From Acidobacteriota bacterium (GTDB taxonomy: Bacteria > Acidobacteriota > Vicinamibacteria > Marinacidobacterales > Marinacidobacteraceae), in the NCBI GenBank assembly GCA_022828085.1, contig JAJEIY010000061.1:1-64000 (forward strand): 64,000 nt of DNA. The letters run 5' to 3'. The notes beneath the pieces are model-generated. The model was not told where the DNA came from and did not search any database. It saw only the letters and a list, made by a program, of their open reading frames with translations. Numbering within the stretch: position 1 is the first letter of the stretch; each line of letters opens with the position of its first letter. The translations under genes were made by a program, and so were the position numbers. Below, in pieces: positions 53,190-60,388 of this stretch.

Positions 53190-53480
53190 GTTTCGCCTCC
53201 CTCCAGCGCCAGCCGCTGTTCCTTCGAAACGAGCGAAAAACAAAATGGCAGCGAACCTCGGGTTCGCTGCCGGCGTTTTCGGGGGAAAGTGTGAAAGGGG
53301 GTTACCCCCGTTCACAAAGAGGAAACGACAAATCGGAACTCGCCGAAGTGTGCGCCAGCACACGAGGGAGTTTCGGTTTGCGGCGCGAAGCGCCGGGCGG
53401 TCTCCGGATGGGGCCCGTAAGGCAATCAGACCTGACGGCCCAGCCCAGTTCCTGATCGCGGCCCCATCCGGGGACCGCTC
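53190..53480. repeat. Multi-hairpin dispersed element, copy 1
   Basis: In order: a terminator-like hairpin (53249-53273), a GTGAAAGGGGG/CCCCCGTTCAC hairpin (53291-53315), a 58-bp core (53321-53378) identical to copy 2 with its own GTGTGC/GCACAC stem, and a 19-bp inverted repeat with one mismatch (arms 53397-53415 and 53460-53478). It sits between purC and a coiled-coil remnant. The 158-aa ORF across it is not credible. Bases 53104-53190 hold nothing recognisable. Confidence 0.85.
53238..53273 (-). terminator. Rho-independent terminator within element copy 1
   Basis: An 11-bp perfect stem (GGCAGCGAACC/GGTTCGCTGCC, 3-base loop) is followed on the minus strand by ATTTTGTTTTTC. It would end minus-strand transcripts from the region above purC. 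Confidence 0.75.
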
Positions 53481-53489
53481 GACGGGGTC

Positions 53490-53520
53490 GATGCCGGCCG
53501 GAGGCCGGCGCTCCGGGCCG
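53490..53520 (-). repeat. REP-like palindrome
   Basis: A reverse copy with the GATGCCGGCCGGAGGCCGGC core lies directly after multi-hairpin element copy 1. The tail reads GCTCCGGGCC instead of GCTCCAAGCC. Confidence 0.7.
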
Positions 53521-53553
53521 GCGGAGCCAACCGCTGTCCTTTCTGAACGAGTG

Positions 53554-53590
53554 AAAAACAAAGCGGCAGCGAACCTGGGGTTCGATGGCC
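53554..53590 (-). terminator. Terminator-like hairpin at the end of the coiled-coil remnant
   Basis: The arms GGCAGCGAACC and GGTTCG...GCC form an interrupted stem followed on the minus strand by GCTTTGTTTTTC. Its flanks resemble the terminator of element copy 1, so it looks like a partial duplicate of that element's first hairpin. Confidence 0.55.
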
Positions 53591-53784
53591 GCCAGGGTCA
53601 CGACCAGCAGGGAGAGTGCGCCCCAGATGAGGCGAACCTCTTTCTTGAGCACCGCGACGTCCGTCTTGACGGTTACGAGATCCGTCTTCACGGTCGCGAG
53701 ATCCGTCTTGACGGTCGCGAGATCCGCCGCGACCCGGTCAAGGGTGGCGGCGACCGACTGGATCTGGGCGCGGACGGTGCGATC
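53575..53784 (-). pseudogene. Remnant of a heptad-repeat coiled-coil membrane protein
   Basis: On the minus strand this reads RTVRAQIQSVAATLDRV, three VKTDLAT-type heptads (21-bp DNA repeats), KKEVRLIW and a membrane helix (ALSLLVVTLAAI), then runs into a terminator hairpin. A TGA stands in frame directly before the conserved part, and the only downstream start is a GTG in the middle of the heptads (53691), so the gene looks broken at the 5' end. The plan (coiled coil plus one membrane helix) mirrors, in reverse order, the protein at 31618-31938. Function unknown. Confidence 0.5.
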
Positions 53785-53955
53785 TCACCAGCGACCGAGT
53801 TCCGCCCTCGGCGTCTCCGGCAGGTTCTCGGCGAGGAGCCAGCGGGCGAAGAGGATGCCCTCGCGGTATCCGGCCGTGCTGATCCAGTTCTGAGGCGCCG
53901 GCCGGTGGCTGAGGTAGATTTGCTTTGTGCGGGGTTCGTGCGGCCAGCGATCCCG

Positions 53956-55143
53956 CTAACGCTCCTCGGACGAAGTACCGGTCAGGGAACTCGTGACCGC
54001 GAGGGCCATCACCGGGTAGAGCGTCCCGGTATACGTGATGAAGTGCCATGTCTCGGTATTGAGTGACTTCGTCCACCAGCGGCCCGACTCTCTCTGGTGC
54101 CGCCTGAGCCACTCCACGCCTCGCTGCACGGCGGGGTGCGTTGGCGGCACGCCCGCGGACGACAGCACTACGACCGCCAGACCGGTCTGGTGGCCATCGC
54201 TCGCGGGATCGCCGAAGTCCGCCTCGGCTCGCAGGCGTTCCGCGCGGTTGCCCCGGCCCCACTCCTCGGGCCGAGCGAACGAGCGAATCGACCAGCCCCC
54301 GTCCGGGCGCTGACGGTCCAGGATCACCCTGACGATGTCCTGCTTCTGGTCGGCGCTGACCACGCCCGGGAGATACCGGTCCGCCCAGAGCAACGCCACG
54401 CGAGCGTAGTCATGGGGAGGAGGGACCTCCCGCAGGTACTCTCGCAGACCGGCTACCTGCCTCTGCAACTCGGGGGAGGTGGCCTGCTCGAGCCATCCCG
54501 GAGCCAGACCCAGACTCATGGCCGCGACGGTCGCGAGCTGATACGCGTCGGACTCGAACGGCGGCCATGTGTCCGGCGAGTGCCACGCCCCGTCGTCCCG
54601 CTGAAGGCTGAACATGAGCTGAAGGGCCTGCTCGGTTTCGGGGGACAGCCGCCGGTCCACGTACGCATCCCAGGATGCCAGAGACGCGGCCAGATGCACG
54701 ACTTCCGCGGGGTTCACATCCTGCTGGAGCTCTCCGGGGTCCGCGGCGAGCCTGTCCTGAAGGCGCGCTTCGAGGAAGGCCCGCCAGCTTTCATCGGGCT
54801 GACCGAGACTCTCGGCGAGCTGCGGACGAACGATCCCGTACCAGCCCGTGGTGTGACACGAGACGCAGCCGCGGTTGTTCGCCCAGGCCTTGGCTCCATC
54901 CTCCAGGTAGGTGATCGCGCGCTCGATGGACAGATTCTCCGCCATCGGTTCATCCGCCGACGCCGGCGGGATGGAGATCTCTCCGAAGTGATACTGGTAC
55001 AGGCTGTGGTCACCCCACTGCGCGTGAAGCTCGGAGCCGAGAAGCGAAATCCCAGCGGACAGTCCGATGGCGGCGAGCGCGAGTCTCATAACCGATCGCA
55101 ATCCCAAGAGGTCCTTGTGTTGGGGGCTGAGGCTACGATCCAT
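53956..55143 (-). CDS. Secreted prenyltransferase/squalene-cyclase-repeat protein with one heme-c motif
   Basis: This exported protein of about 395 aa has a signal sequence MRLALAAIGLSAGISLLG ending LHAQ. A single c-type heme site CVSCH (RGCVSCHTTGWYG) lies near residue 90. Alpha/alpha-barrel repeats with QW-like motifs follow (LQRDDGAWHS, RQRPDGGWSI, QRESGRWWTKS), as in squalene/hopene cyclase and prenyltransferase-beta proteins; the cyclase DxDD acid is not seen. Start choices are ATG 55143, ATG 55089 (directly at the signal peptide) or the track's GTG 55176. A periplasmic redox-linked role is inference. Confidence 0.75.
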   Translation of the reverse strand: MDRSLSPQHKDLLGLRSVMRLALAAIGLSAGISLLGSELHAQWGDHSLYQYHFGEISIPPASADEPMAENLSIERAITYLEDGAKAWANNRGCVSCHTTGWYGIVRPQLAESLGQPDESWRAFLEARLQDRLAADPGELQQDVNPAEVVHLAASLASWDAYVDRRLSPETEQALQLMFSLQRDDGAWHSPDTWPPFESDAYQLATVAAMSLGLAPGWLEQATSPELQRQVAGLREYLREVPPPHDYARVALLWADRYLPGVVSADQKQDIVRVILDRQRPDGGWSIRSFARPEEWGRGNRAERLRAEADFGDPASDGHQTGLAVVVLSSAGVPPTHPAVQRGVEWLRRHQRESGRWWTKSLNTETWHFITYTGTLYPVMALAVTSSLTGTSSEER

Positions 55144-55319
55144 CGTAGACGCTCTTTCGCTGCCACGCAAAGACACGCGCGCGGGCGTGGCTCGTCGCGG
55201 AGGATGCGACCGTTTAGCGGGGGCGGCCGGCCGAGCCCGCCTACTGGCCGCCGACTTCGAGCCGAACTGGCCGGGGCCGGCGCGGTCGCACGGTTCTACC
55301 GCGAGGAGTCACCAACACC

Positions 55320-55592
55320 GCCGAACACCCGAAAAAACAAATGGCAGCGGACTCCGTTCGCTGCCCGCCTGACCGGGGGGAATGCGTGAAAGGGGGTTAC
55401 CCCGGGGGTTACCCCCTTTCACCGTCGTAGCGCGGCGAAAGCCGCGCCCAGACGCCGGAGCGGGAGTGGCTGGGTTCGGGGTTACCCGAACCCCAGGCGC
55501 TCCTGGCTCGGTAAAATAGGAAACGACAAATCGGAACTCGCCGAAGTGTGCGCCAGCACACGAGGGAGTTTCGGTTCCCGAGCCAGGAGGGG
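55320..55592. repeat. Multi-hairpin dispersed element, copy 2
   Basis: This copy has the same order as copy 1: terminator hairpin (55343-55365), an extended GTGAAAGGGGGT/ACCCCCTTTCAC hairpin (55386-55422) and the 58-bp core (55519-55576), identical to copy 1. Here the core is bracketed by a perfect 12-bp inverted repeat (CTCCTGGCTCGG at 55500-55511 and its complement at 55578-55589). It fills the 468-bp gap between pnp and the heme-motif protein; nothing else is recognised there. Confidence 0.85.
55331..55365 (-). terminator. Rho-independent terminator downstream of pnp
   Basis: GGCAGCGGAC/GTTCGCTGCC stem with one mismatch, followed on the minus strand by ATTTGTTTTTTC. It is placed to end the long nusA-to-pnp transcript. 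Confidence 0.7.
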
Positions 55593-55611
55593 TTGGGAGC
55601 CGGGTTCCCCG

Positions 55612-57777
55612 CTACCGTCGGCGGTCGCCGCGATCGCGGTCGCGGCCGCCACGCCGCCGCGGCGGCCGGGGCGGCAGCGGCGGCAGGCCCGCCCGCTCCC
55701 TGATGATGTCCTTGCAGGAAAGGCGCGTCCGTCCGTTGCCGTCCACCTCGATGACCCGGACCTCGACCTCGTCGCCCTCCTGGAGTTCGTCCCGCACGCT
55801 GTTGACGTGGCGGTCCGCGATCTCCGAGATGTGCAGCAGGCCGTCCGTGCCCGGAAGGATCTCCACGAAGGCGCCGAAGTCCACGATCGTCTTCACGACT
55901 CCGTGGTAGTCGCGGCCGACTTCGGGAAGCTGGCTCACCGCGATGGATTCGATCCGCTCCTTCGCCCGCGCCGTGGACTTCGCGTCGAGCCCGGCGATGT
56001 GGATGGTCCCGTCGTCCGACACGTCCACCCGCGCTCCGGTCTCGTCGGTGATCGCCCGGATCGTCTTGCCGCCGGGTCCGATGACCTCGCGAATCTTCCG
56101 CACGGGAATCTTCATCGTGAGGATCGCCGGTGCGTACTGGGAAGTCTCGCTCCGGGGAGCGGGAATCTCGGCCGCCATGACCTTCAGGATCTCGATGCGC
56201 GCCCGCCGCGCCTGCTCGAGCGCGTCGCCGACGATGTCGAGCCGCAGTCCGGAAACCTTGATGTCCATCTGCAGAGCGGTGATCCCGTTGGCGGTGCCCG
56301 CGACCTTGAAGTCCATGTCTCCGTAGTGGTCTTCGGCGCCGGCGATATCGGTCAGCACCCGGTACTCGTCGCCCCGCGTGATGAGACCCATCGCGATTCC
56401 GGCAATGGGCGCCTTCAGCGGAACGCCGGCATCCATCAGCGAGAGACACCCCCCGGTCACCGCGGCCATGGAACTCGACCCGTTGGACTCCAGGGTGTCG
56501 GAAACCACCCGGATGGCGTAGTTGAACTGCTCCTCGCCCGGAATCGCGGGCAGGAGCGCGCGCTCGGCGAGCGCCCCGTGCCCGATCTCGCGCCGGCCGG
56601 GACCACGCATCATCCGGGCCTCTCCGACGGAGAACGCCGGGAAGTTGTAGTGCAGGAGAAAGCGCTTTTCCCCGGAGCCGTGTACCCAGTCGAGGCGCTG
56701 GCTCTCGCTGAGCGGCGCCAGGGTGGTGACCACGAGCGCCTGCGTCTCGCCGCGGGTGAAGACGGCGGAACCGTGGGTCCTGGGCAGGACGCCGACATCG
56801 CAGGACAACTGGCGAATCTCGTCGAACGCGCGTCCGTCGAGGCGCTTTCCTTCCTCCAGGATCGTGCAGCGGAGGATGTCTTCCTCCATCGCCTTGACGA
56901 TGCCGGAGGCAGCGGAGCGCTCTTCGTCGCTCCGGTCTTCGAGGCTGGAAGCGATGGCCGTCTTGACCTCGTCGACGGCCCGGGAAGCCTCGAGCTTGCC
57001 CGGCGTCTGCAAGGCATCCTTCAGCCGTTCGCGAAATCCGTCCGCGATTTCGGTGGCCAGGCCGGGATCCGGATCCTTCGCAACCACCACCTGTTTCTTC
57101 GGCTGGAGCCGGCTCACGAGTTCCTGCTGGATGCCGACGATGCGGCGGATTCCCTCGTGGGCGAAGCTGAGCGCCTCCACCATCCGGGTCTCGGGCACGT
57201 CTTCGGCCCCCGCTTCCACCATCACGATGGCGTCCTCGGAGCCGGCCACGACGAGATTCAACGCCGACTTGTCCAGATCGGAGAACGTCGGACAGAGAAC
57301 GAACTCATCGTCCACCAGTCCGACCCGGACCGCGCCGATGGAGGTGTCGAAGGGAAGGTCGGAGATTCCGAGCGCCGCGGCAGCGCCGGTGATCGCCAGC
57401 ACGTCGGAATCGTTCTCACGATCCGTGGACAGCAGGAGACAGGTGACCTGTGTCTCGCGCCGCCAGCCGCTCGGGAACAGCGGCCGCAGCGGACGATCGA
57501 TGAGCCGACAGGTGAGGATCTCCTTCTCGTTGGGCCGCCCCTCCCGCTTGAAGAAGCCGCCCGGGATCCGGCCCGCTGCGTAGAAGCTCTCCCGATAGTC
57601 CACCGCCAGCGGCAGGAAATCGACGTCGGGCCGGTCGCTCCGGGAAGCCGTGACCGCGGCCAGCACGACGGTGTCACCCAACCGGACGGTCACCGCTCCC
57701 GCCGCTTGCCGGGCGAGCCGGCCGGTTTCAATAATCAGATCGTTGCTGCCGATCCGGGTCTGTACCGTTTCAATCAA
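55612..57777 (-). CDS. pnp: Polynucleotide phosphorylase
   Basis: PNPase is the 3'-5' phosphorolytic exoribonuclease of the degradosome. The 721-aa protein has two RNase PH domains (GRIPGGFFKREGRPNEKEIL; TRGETQALVVTTLAP; GSSSMAAVTGGCLSLMDAGVP), a KH domain (IREVIGPGGKTIRAITDETG, about residue 560) and an S1 domain (DYHGVVKTIVDFGAFVEILPG, about 625), ending in a short Arg/Gly/Pro tail. It follows rpsO by 90 bp, the universal rpsO-pnp order, and is followed by a terminator. Confidence 0.98.
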   Translation of the reverse strand: MIETVQTRIGSNDLIIETGRLARQAAGAVTVRLGDTVVLAAVTASRSDRPDVDFLPLAVDYRESFYAAGRIPGGFFKREGRPNEKEILTCRLIDRPLRPLFPSGWRRETQVTCLLLSTDRENDSDVLAITGAAAALGISDLPFDTSIGAVRVGLVDDEFVLCPTFSDLDKSALNLVVAGSEDAIVMVEAGAEDVPETRMVEALSFAHEGIRRIVGIQQELVSRLQPKKQVVVAKDPDPGLATEIADGFRERLKDALQTPGKLEASRAVDEVKTAIASSLEDRSDEERSAASGIVKAMEEDILRCTILEEGKRLDGRAFDEIRQLSCDVGVLPRTHGSAVFTRGETQALVVTTLAPLSESQRLDWVHGSGEKRFLLHYNFPAFSVGEARMMRGPGRREIGHGALAERALLPAIPGEEQFNYAIRVVSDTLESNGSSSMAAVTGGCLSLMDAGVPLKAPIAGIAMGLITRGDEYRVLTDIAGAEDHYGDMDFKVAGTANGITALQMDIKVSGLRLDIVGDALEQARRARIEILKVMAAEIPAPRSETSQYAPAILTMKIPVRKIREVIGPGGKTIRAITDETGARVDVSDDGTIHIAGLDAKSTARAKERIESIAVSQLPEVGRDYHGVVKTIVDFGAFVEILPGTDGLLHISEIADRHVNSVRDELQEGDEVEVRVIEVDGNGRTRLSCKDIIRERAGLPPLPPRPPRRRGGRDRDRGDRRR

Positions 57778-57867
57778 CTTTGTTTCTTCCTTCTCTGATG
57801 CCGGGAACCTGCGTGGGTTCGCGGCGTTCGTTGGCCTGGGCGGCCTGCCGGCAAGAGCGCGCCGGAA

Positions 57868-58137
57868 CTACTTTCTGAGACCGAGGGAAGTGATCAGGGT
57901 TCGATACCGCTCCACGTCTTCCCGCCGCAGATAGTCCAGCAGCCGCCGGCGCCGGCTGACCATGCGAAGCAGTCCCCGCCGCGAAGCGTGGTCCTTCCGA
58001 TGATCGTTGAAGTGGTCCGCCAGGCCGGTGATCCGCGCCGTCAGCAGCGCAACCTGGACCTCAGGTGAACCGGCGTCCGTTTCGTGCCGCCGGTACTTCT
58101 CGACGATGCCGCGCCGTGATGTCTGTGTGAGTGCCAA
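57868..58137 (-). CDS. rpsO: 30S ribosomal protein S15
   Basis: S15 is a primary 16S-rRNA-binding protein of the platform. The 89-aa protein shows family blocks [37 protein letters not shown] and [17 protein letters not shown]. Its length is exactly typical. It lies upstream of pnp; the 500 bp before it hold multi-hairpin copy 3 and two REP-like copies. Confidence 0.98.
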   Translation of the reverse strand: MALTQTSRRGIVEKYRRHETDAGSPEVQVALLTARITGLADHFNDHRKDHASRRGLLRMVSRRRRLLDYLRREDVERYRTLITSLGLRK

Positions 58138-58327
58138 TTCCCTGTTTCCCTGTTTGCCGCCAGCCGGGCCGGCGCTGCTTCAGTCTTTCCTATGCCGCCT
58201 GATGAATGGTTCGGTCTGCCGGGCTCGTTGCCCGCCGGCCAAGACGCTCGGTCTTCGTGATCACAATTCCCCGGTCGGCTGGTCGTTCGCGGCGCACCTT
58301 ACCACACGGGAGCAGCCGCGCCGCGTC

Positions 58328-58355
58328 CCGGTCCGGAGACCGGCGTTCCAAGCCG
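58328..58355 (-). repeat. REP-like palindrome
   Basis: CCGGTCCGGAGACCGGCG followed by TTCCAAGCCG, a reverse copy, lies at the left edge of multi-hairpin element copy 3. The bases 58138-58327, between rpsO and here, show no recognisable feature. Confidence 0.75.
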
Positions 58356-58361
58356 TATGCC

Positions 58362-58600
58362 CCATTCGGGGGGAAAGTGTGAAAGGCGGGCTGGCCCCCC
58401 TTTCACGAAAAAAGACAGCGCGAATCGGAAGTCGCCTGCCTCGCCGGATCGGCCTTTGTGGCCCAGCCCGGGACAGCATCATGCGGCGAGTTCCGATTCG
58501 GAGGCACGAAGTGCCGTTCGGGTTGGGGGTGGGGCGCTCTCCTACCGGTTGTCTGACATCGCATCTTGAACACGCGGAGGCGCCCCACCCCCAGCCCGAC
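58362..58600. repeat. Multi-hairpin dispersed element, copy 3 (divergent)
   Basis: It shares the GGGGGAAAGTGTGAAAGG start and hairpin (58379-58406) and the AATCGGAA...TTCCGATT theme. Here that theme forms a 14-bp stem with one mismatch (arms 58423-58436 and 58485-58498). An 18-bp inverted repeat with one mismatch follows (58519-58536 and 58581-58598), matching the architecture of copy 1 with different arm sequences. It lies between truB and rpsO; no gene is visible in the 501-bp gap. Confidence 0.75.
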
Positions 58601-58610
58601 CAGTGCGCGC

Positions 58611-58635
58611 GCCGGTCCGGGGACCGGCGATCCAG
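58611..58635 (-). repeat. REP-like palindrome (short copy)
   Basis: GCCGGTCCGGGGACCGGC then GATCCAGG lies directly after the truB stop. The hairpin is intact and the tail divergent. Confidence 0.6.
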
Positions 58636-58638
58636 GAC

Positions 58639-59589
58639 TCATTCGCCGCCGCTCCCGCCCGTGTGCCAGACCACCACCGGGCGCCAGCCGTCCGGCGCGG
58701 CCGCAACAACGGCAATCAGCGCCAGACCACTCTCGTCACCCGAATCCGCCGGAGAATCGAGGGTCGCCACCGCGCAGCGGACCTCGGCGTCGGATTGCGG
58801 GCCCCCGGCTTCGTCCCCGTGTTCACCGGCGGCGCCGTACGGGAGCAGGCGGCCGTGCCCCAGGAGCCGGGACCCTTCCTCCGATACCGCGAGCCGCGGC
58901 ATCCCTCTCAAGGCGGCGAGCGGGTCCAGGAGACGCGCCGCGATGGCGTCGCGATCCGGCAGCTCGTCGAGCCGGGCCGCGGCCGACACCTCGAAGGGTC
59001 CCACTCCGGTGCGCCGCAGGGCGGCCAGGTGAGCCGCGCCGCCGAGCCGCTCGCCGAGGTCTCGGGCGAGGCCGCGGATGTACGTGCCCGGCCCCACCTG
59101 ACAGGCGAACTCCGCCACCTTCCCGTCGTAGCCGAGGAGGCGGAGTTCGTCCACGCGGACCCGGCTCGGGGCCAGCCGTACCGGAAGGCCCGCCCGCGCC
59201 AGACGGTAAGCGCGGCGGCCGCCGACCTGCTTCGCCGAGTAGCGGGGAGGGACCTGGTCGATTTCTCCGAGGAACTCCGGAAGCACCCGCTCGATCGCCG
59301 ACGATTCCGGACACGCCGCGGGAGCGCCCAGCGGCTGCCCGGTACCGTCGTCGGTGTCGGTGGCCTGCCCGAAACACACCCGGGCGCGGTACCGCTTGGC
59401 GCCCGCGGCCACAAACCGGACGAGCCGGGTAGCCCGGCCTACGCAGACGGGCAGCAGTCCCGTTGCGAAGGGGTCGAGGGAACCGGCGTGACCGGCCCGG
59501 ACTCCGCCAAGTGTCGCCCGGACGCGCCGTACGACCGCAAACGAACTGAGTCCCTCGTCCTTGTCCACGAGGAGGAGGCCTGAAATCAG
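58639..59589 (-). CDS. truB: tRNA pseudouridine(55) synthase TruB
   Basis: TruB makes pseudouridine 55 in the T-loop of tRNAs. Family blocks are DKDEGLSSFAVV, AGHAGSLDPFATGLLPV (catalytic Asp), KRYRARVCFGQATDTDDGTG and GPGTYIRGLARDLGE. The track start (GTG at 59568) cuts off the normal GLLLVDK beginning. The CTG at 59589, overlapping the rbfA stop as CTGA with GGAG five bases upstream, restores it (ISGLLLVDKDEG) and gives 316 aa. The C-terminal PUA-like part has an Asp/Gly-rich insertion. It belongs to the nusA-infB-rbfA-truB cluster. Confidence 0.93.
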   Translation of the reverse strand: MISGLLLVDKDEGLSSFAVVRRVRATLGGVRAGHAGSLDPFATGLLPVCVGRATRLVRFVAAGAKRYRARVCFGQATDTDDGTGQPLGAPAACPESSAIERVLPEFLGEIDQVPPRYSAKQVGGRRAYRLARAGLPVRLAPSRVRVDELRLLGYDGKVAEFACQVGPGTYIRGLARDLGERLGGAAHLAALRRTGVGPFEVSAAARLDELPDRDAIAARLLDPLAALRGMPRLAVSEEGSRLLGHGRLLPYGAAGEHGDEAGGPQSDAEVRCAVATLDSPADSGDESGLALIAVVAAAPDGWRPVVVWHTGGSGGE

Positions 59590-60011
59590 TTCTTCTCCTC
59601 GCCCGGCCGGACGGGCGGCCCGCCGTCCCCTCCCTCCGGGGACTCGTCCCCCGCGGTCCGCGGGCGCGCGGCGCGCTCCCGGTCGAGGATCTGCTCCAGA
59701 CGGATCGAGAACTCGACCGACGGATCGAACACGAACCGGATCTCCGGAGTGGCGCGCAGCCGGATTCGTGAACCCAGCAGGGTCCGCACCCGGCCGCGCG
59801 CCCGGCCGAGGACGGCGAGCGTCTCCTTCTGGTCGGCATCGCTCCCGTAGACCGAAACATAGACACGGGCCAGGGTGAGATCGCCGGTCAGTTCGACGCG
59901 GGTCACCGTCGCGCGCCCGACCCGGGGATCCGCCAGCTCGAACCGCAGGATGCCGGCCACCTCCCGCCGGATCGCCTCGCCGACCCGCTCGCGCCTTCCT
60001 CCGGTTCTCAT
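59586..60011 (-). CDS. rbfA: Ribosome-binding factor A
   Basis: RbfA is a cold-shock 30S assembly factor. The 141-aa protein, started at MRTGGRRERVGEAIRREV as in the family, has the KH-like fold (ADPRVGRATVTRVELTGDLTLARVYVSVYG; LRATPEIRFVFDPSVEFS) and a disordered acidic Gly/Pro tail. The track start nine codons upstream is a TTG inside ylxP. It is followed by truB with a CTGA overlap. Confidence 0.94.
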   Translation of the reverse strand: MRTGGRRERVGEAIRREVAGILRFELADPRVGRATVTRVELTGDLTLARVYVSVYGSDADQKETLAVLGRARGRVRTLLGSRIRLRATPEIRFVFDPSVEFSIRLEQILDRERAARPRTAGDESPEGGDGGPPVRPGEEKN

Positions 60012-60021
60012 GGGCTGACTG

Positions 60022-60336
60022 CTACTCCTGCTCCTCAACGGTCAGCCGCTCGATCACGGTGTCCGCCACCTCCGAAGGGTACGCGCGAACGGCGATGCTG
60101 CGCGCCGTCTCCAGCCGGGCCCCCACGACCTCTTCTCCGAGGCCGACCGCGACCACGGAAATCTCCGCCTCCCGAAGCATCTCCGGATCCCCGGTTTCGG
60201 CAACCGCCACCAGACAGCGGGCGCGCAACCGGTCCGACAGCGACCGCACGACGCTGCGCCGATCCTTGCGCGACCGTGCGTACGGGAGTCGCAGGGTGAT
60301 GCGGAGGAGCCCCACCCGCGTTCGGGGACCGGTCAC
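60022..60336 (-). CDS. DUF503/YlxP family protein
   Basis: This 104-aa protein is of the DUF503 (YlxP) family, commonly found between infB and rbfA and suspected to act in ribosome assembly. It has VGLLRITLRLPYARSRKDRRSVVRSLSDRL and AVAETGDPEMLREAEISVVAVG, the usual blocks. It runs 10 bp upstream of the rbfA start. The biochemical role is unknown. Confidence 0.88.
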   Translation of the reverse strand: MTGPRTRVGLLRITLRLPYARSRKDRRSVVRSLSDRLRARCLVAVAETGDPEMLREAEISVVAVGLGEEVVGARLETARSIAVRAYPSEVADTVIERLTVEEQE

Positions 60337-60388
60337 GCGCTCAGGTCCTTACCGGGAGCCGGGCCGAGGGACCGTCCGCCCACCAGGT

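Noticed and set aside
55409-56449. 346-aa minus ORF ending in multi-hairpin element copy 2
   Set aside because: A shifted frame of pnp continuing into the repeat; it shares a peptide with the 53085-53561 ORF only because both read through the identical 58-bp core.
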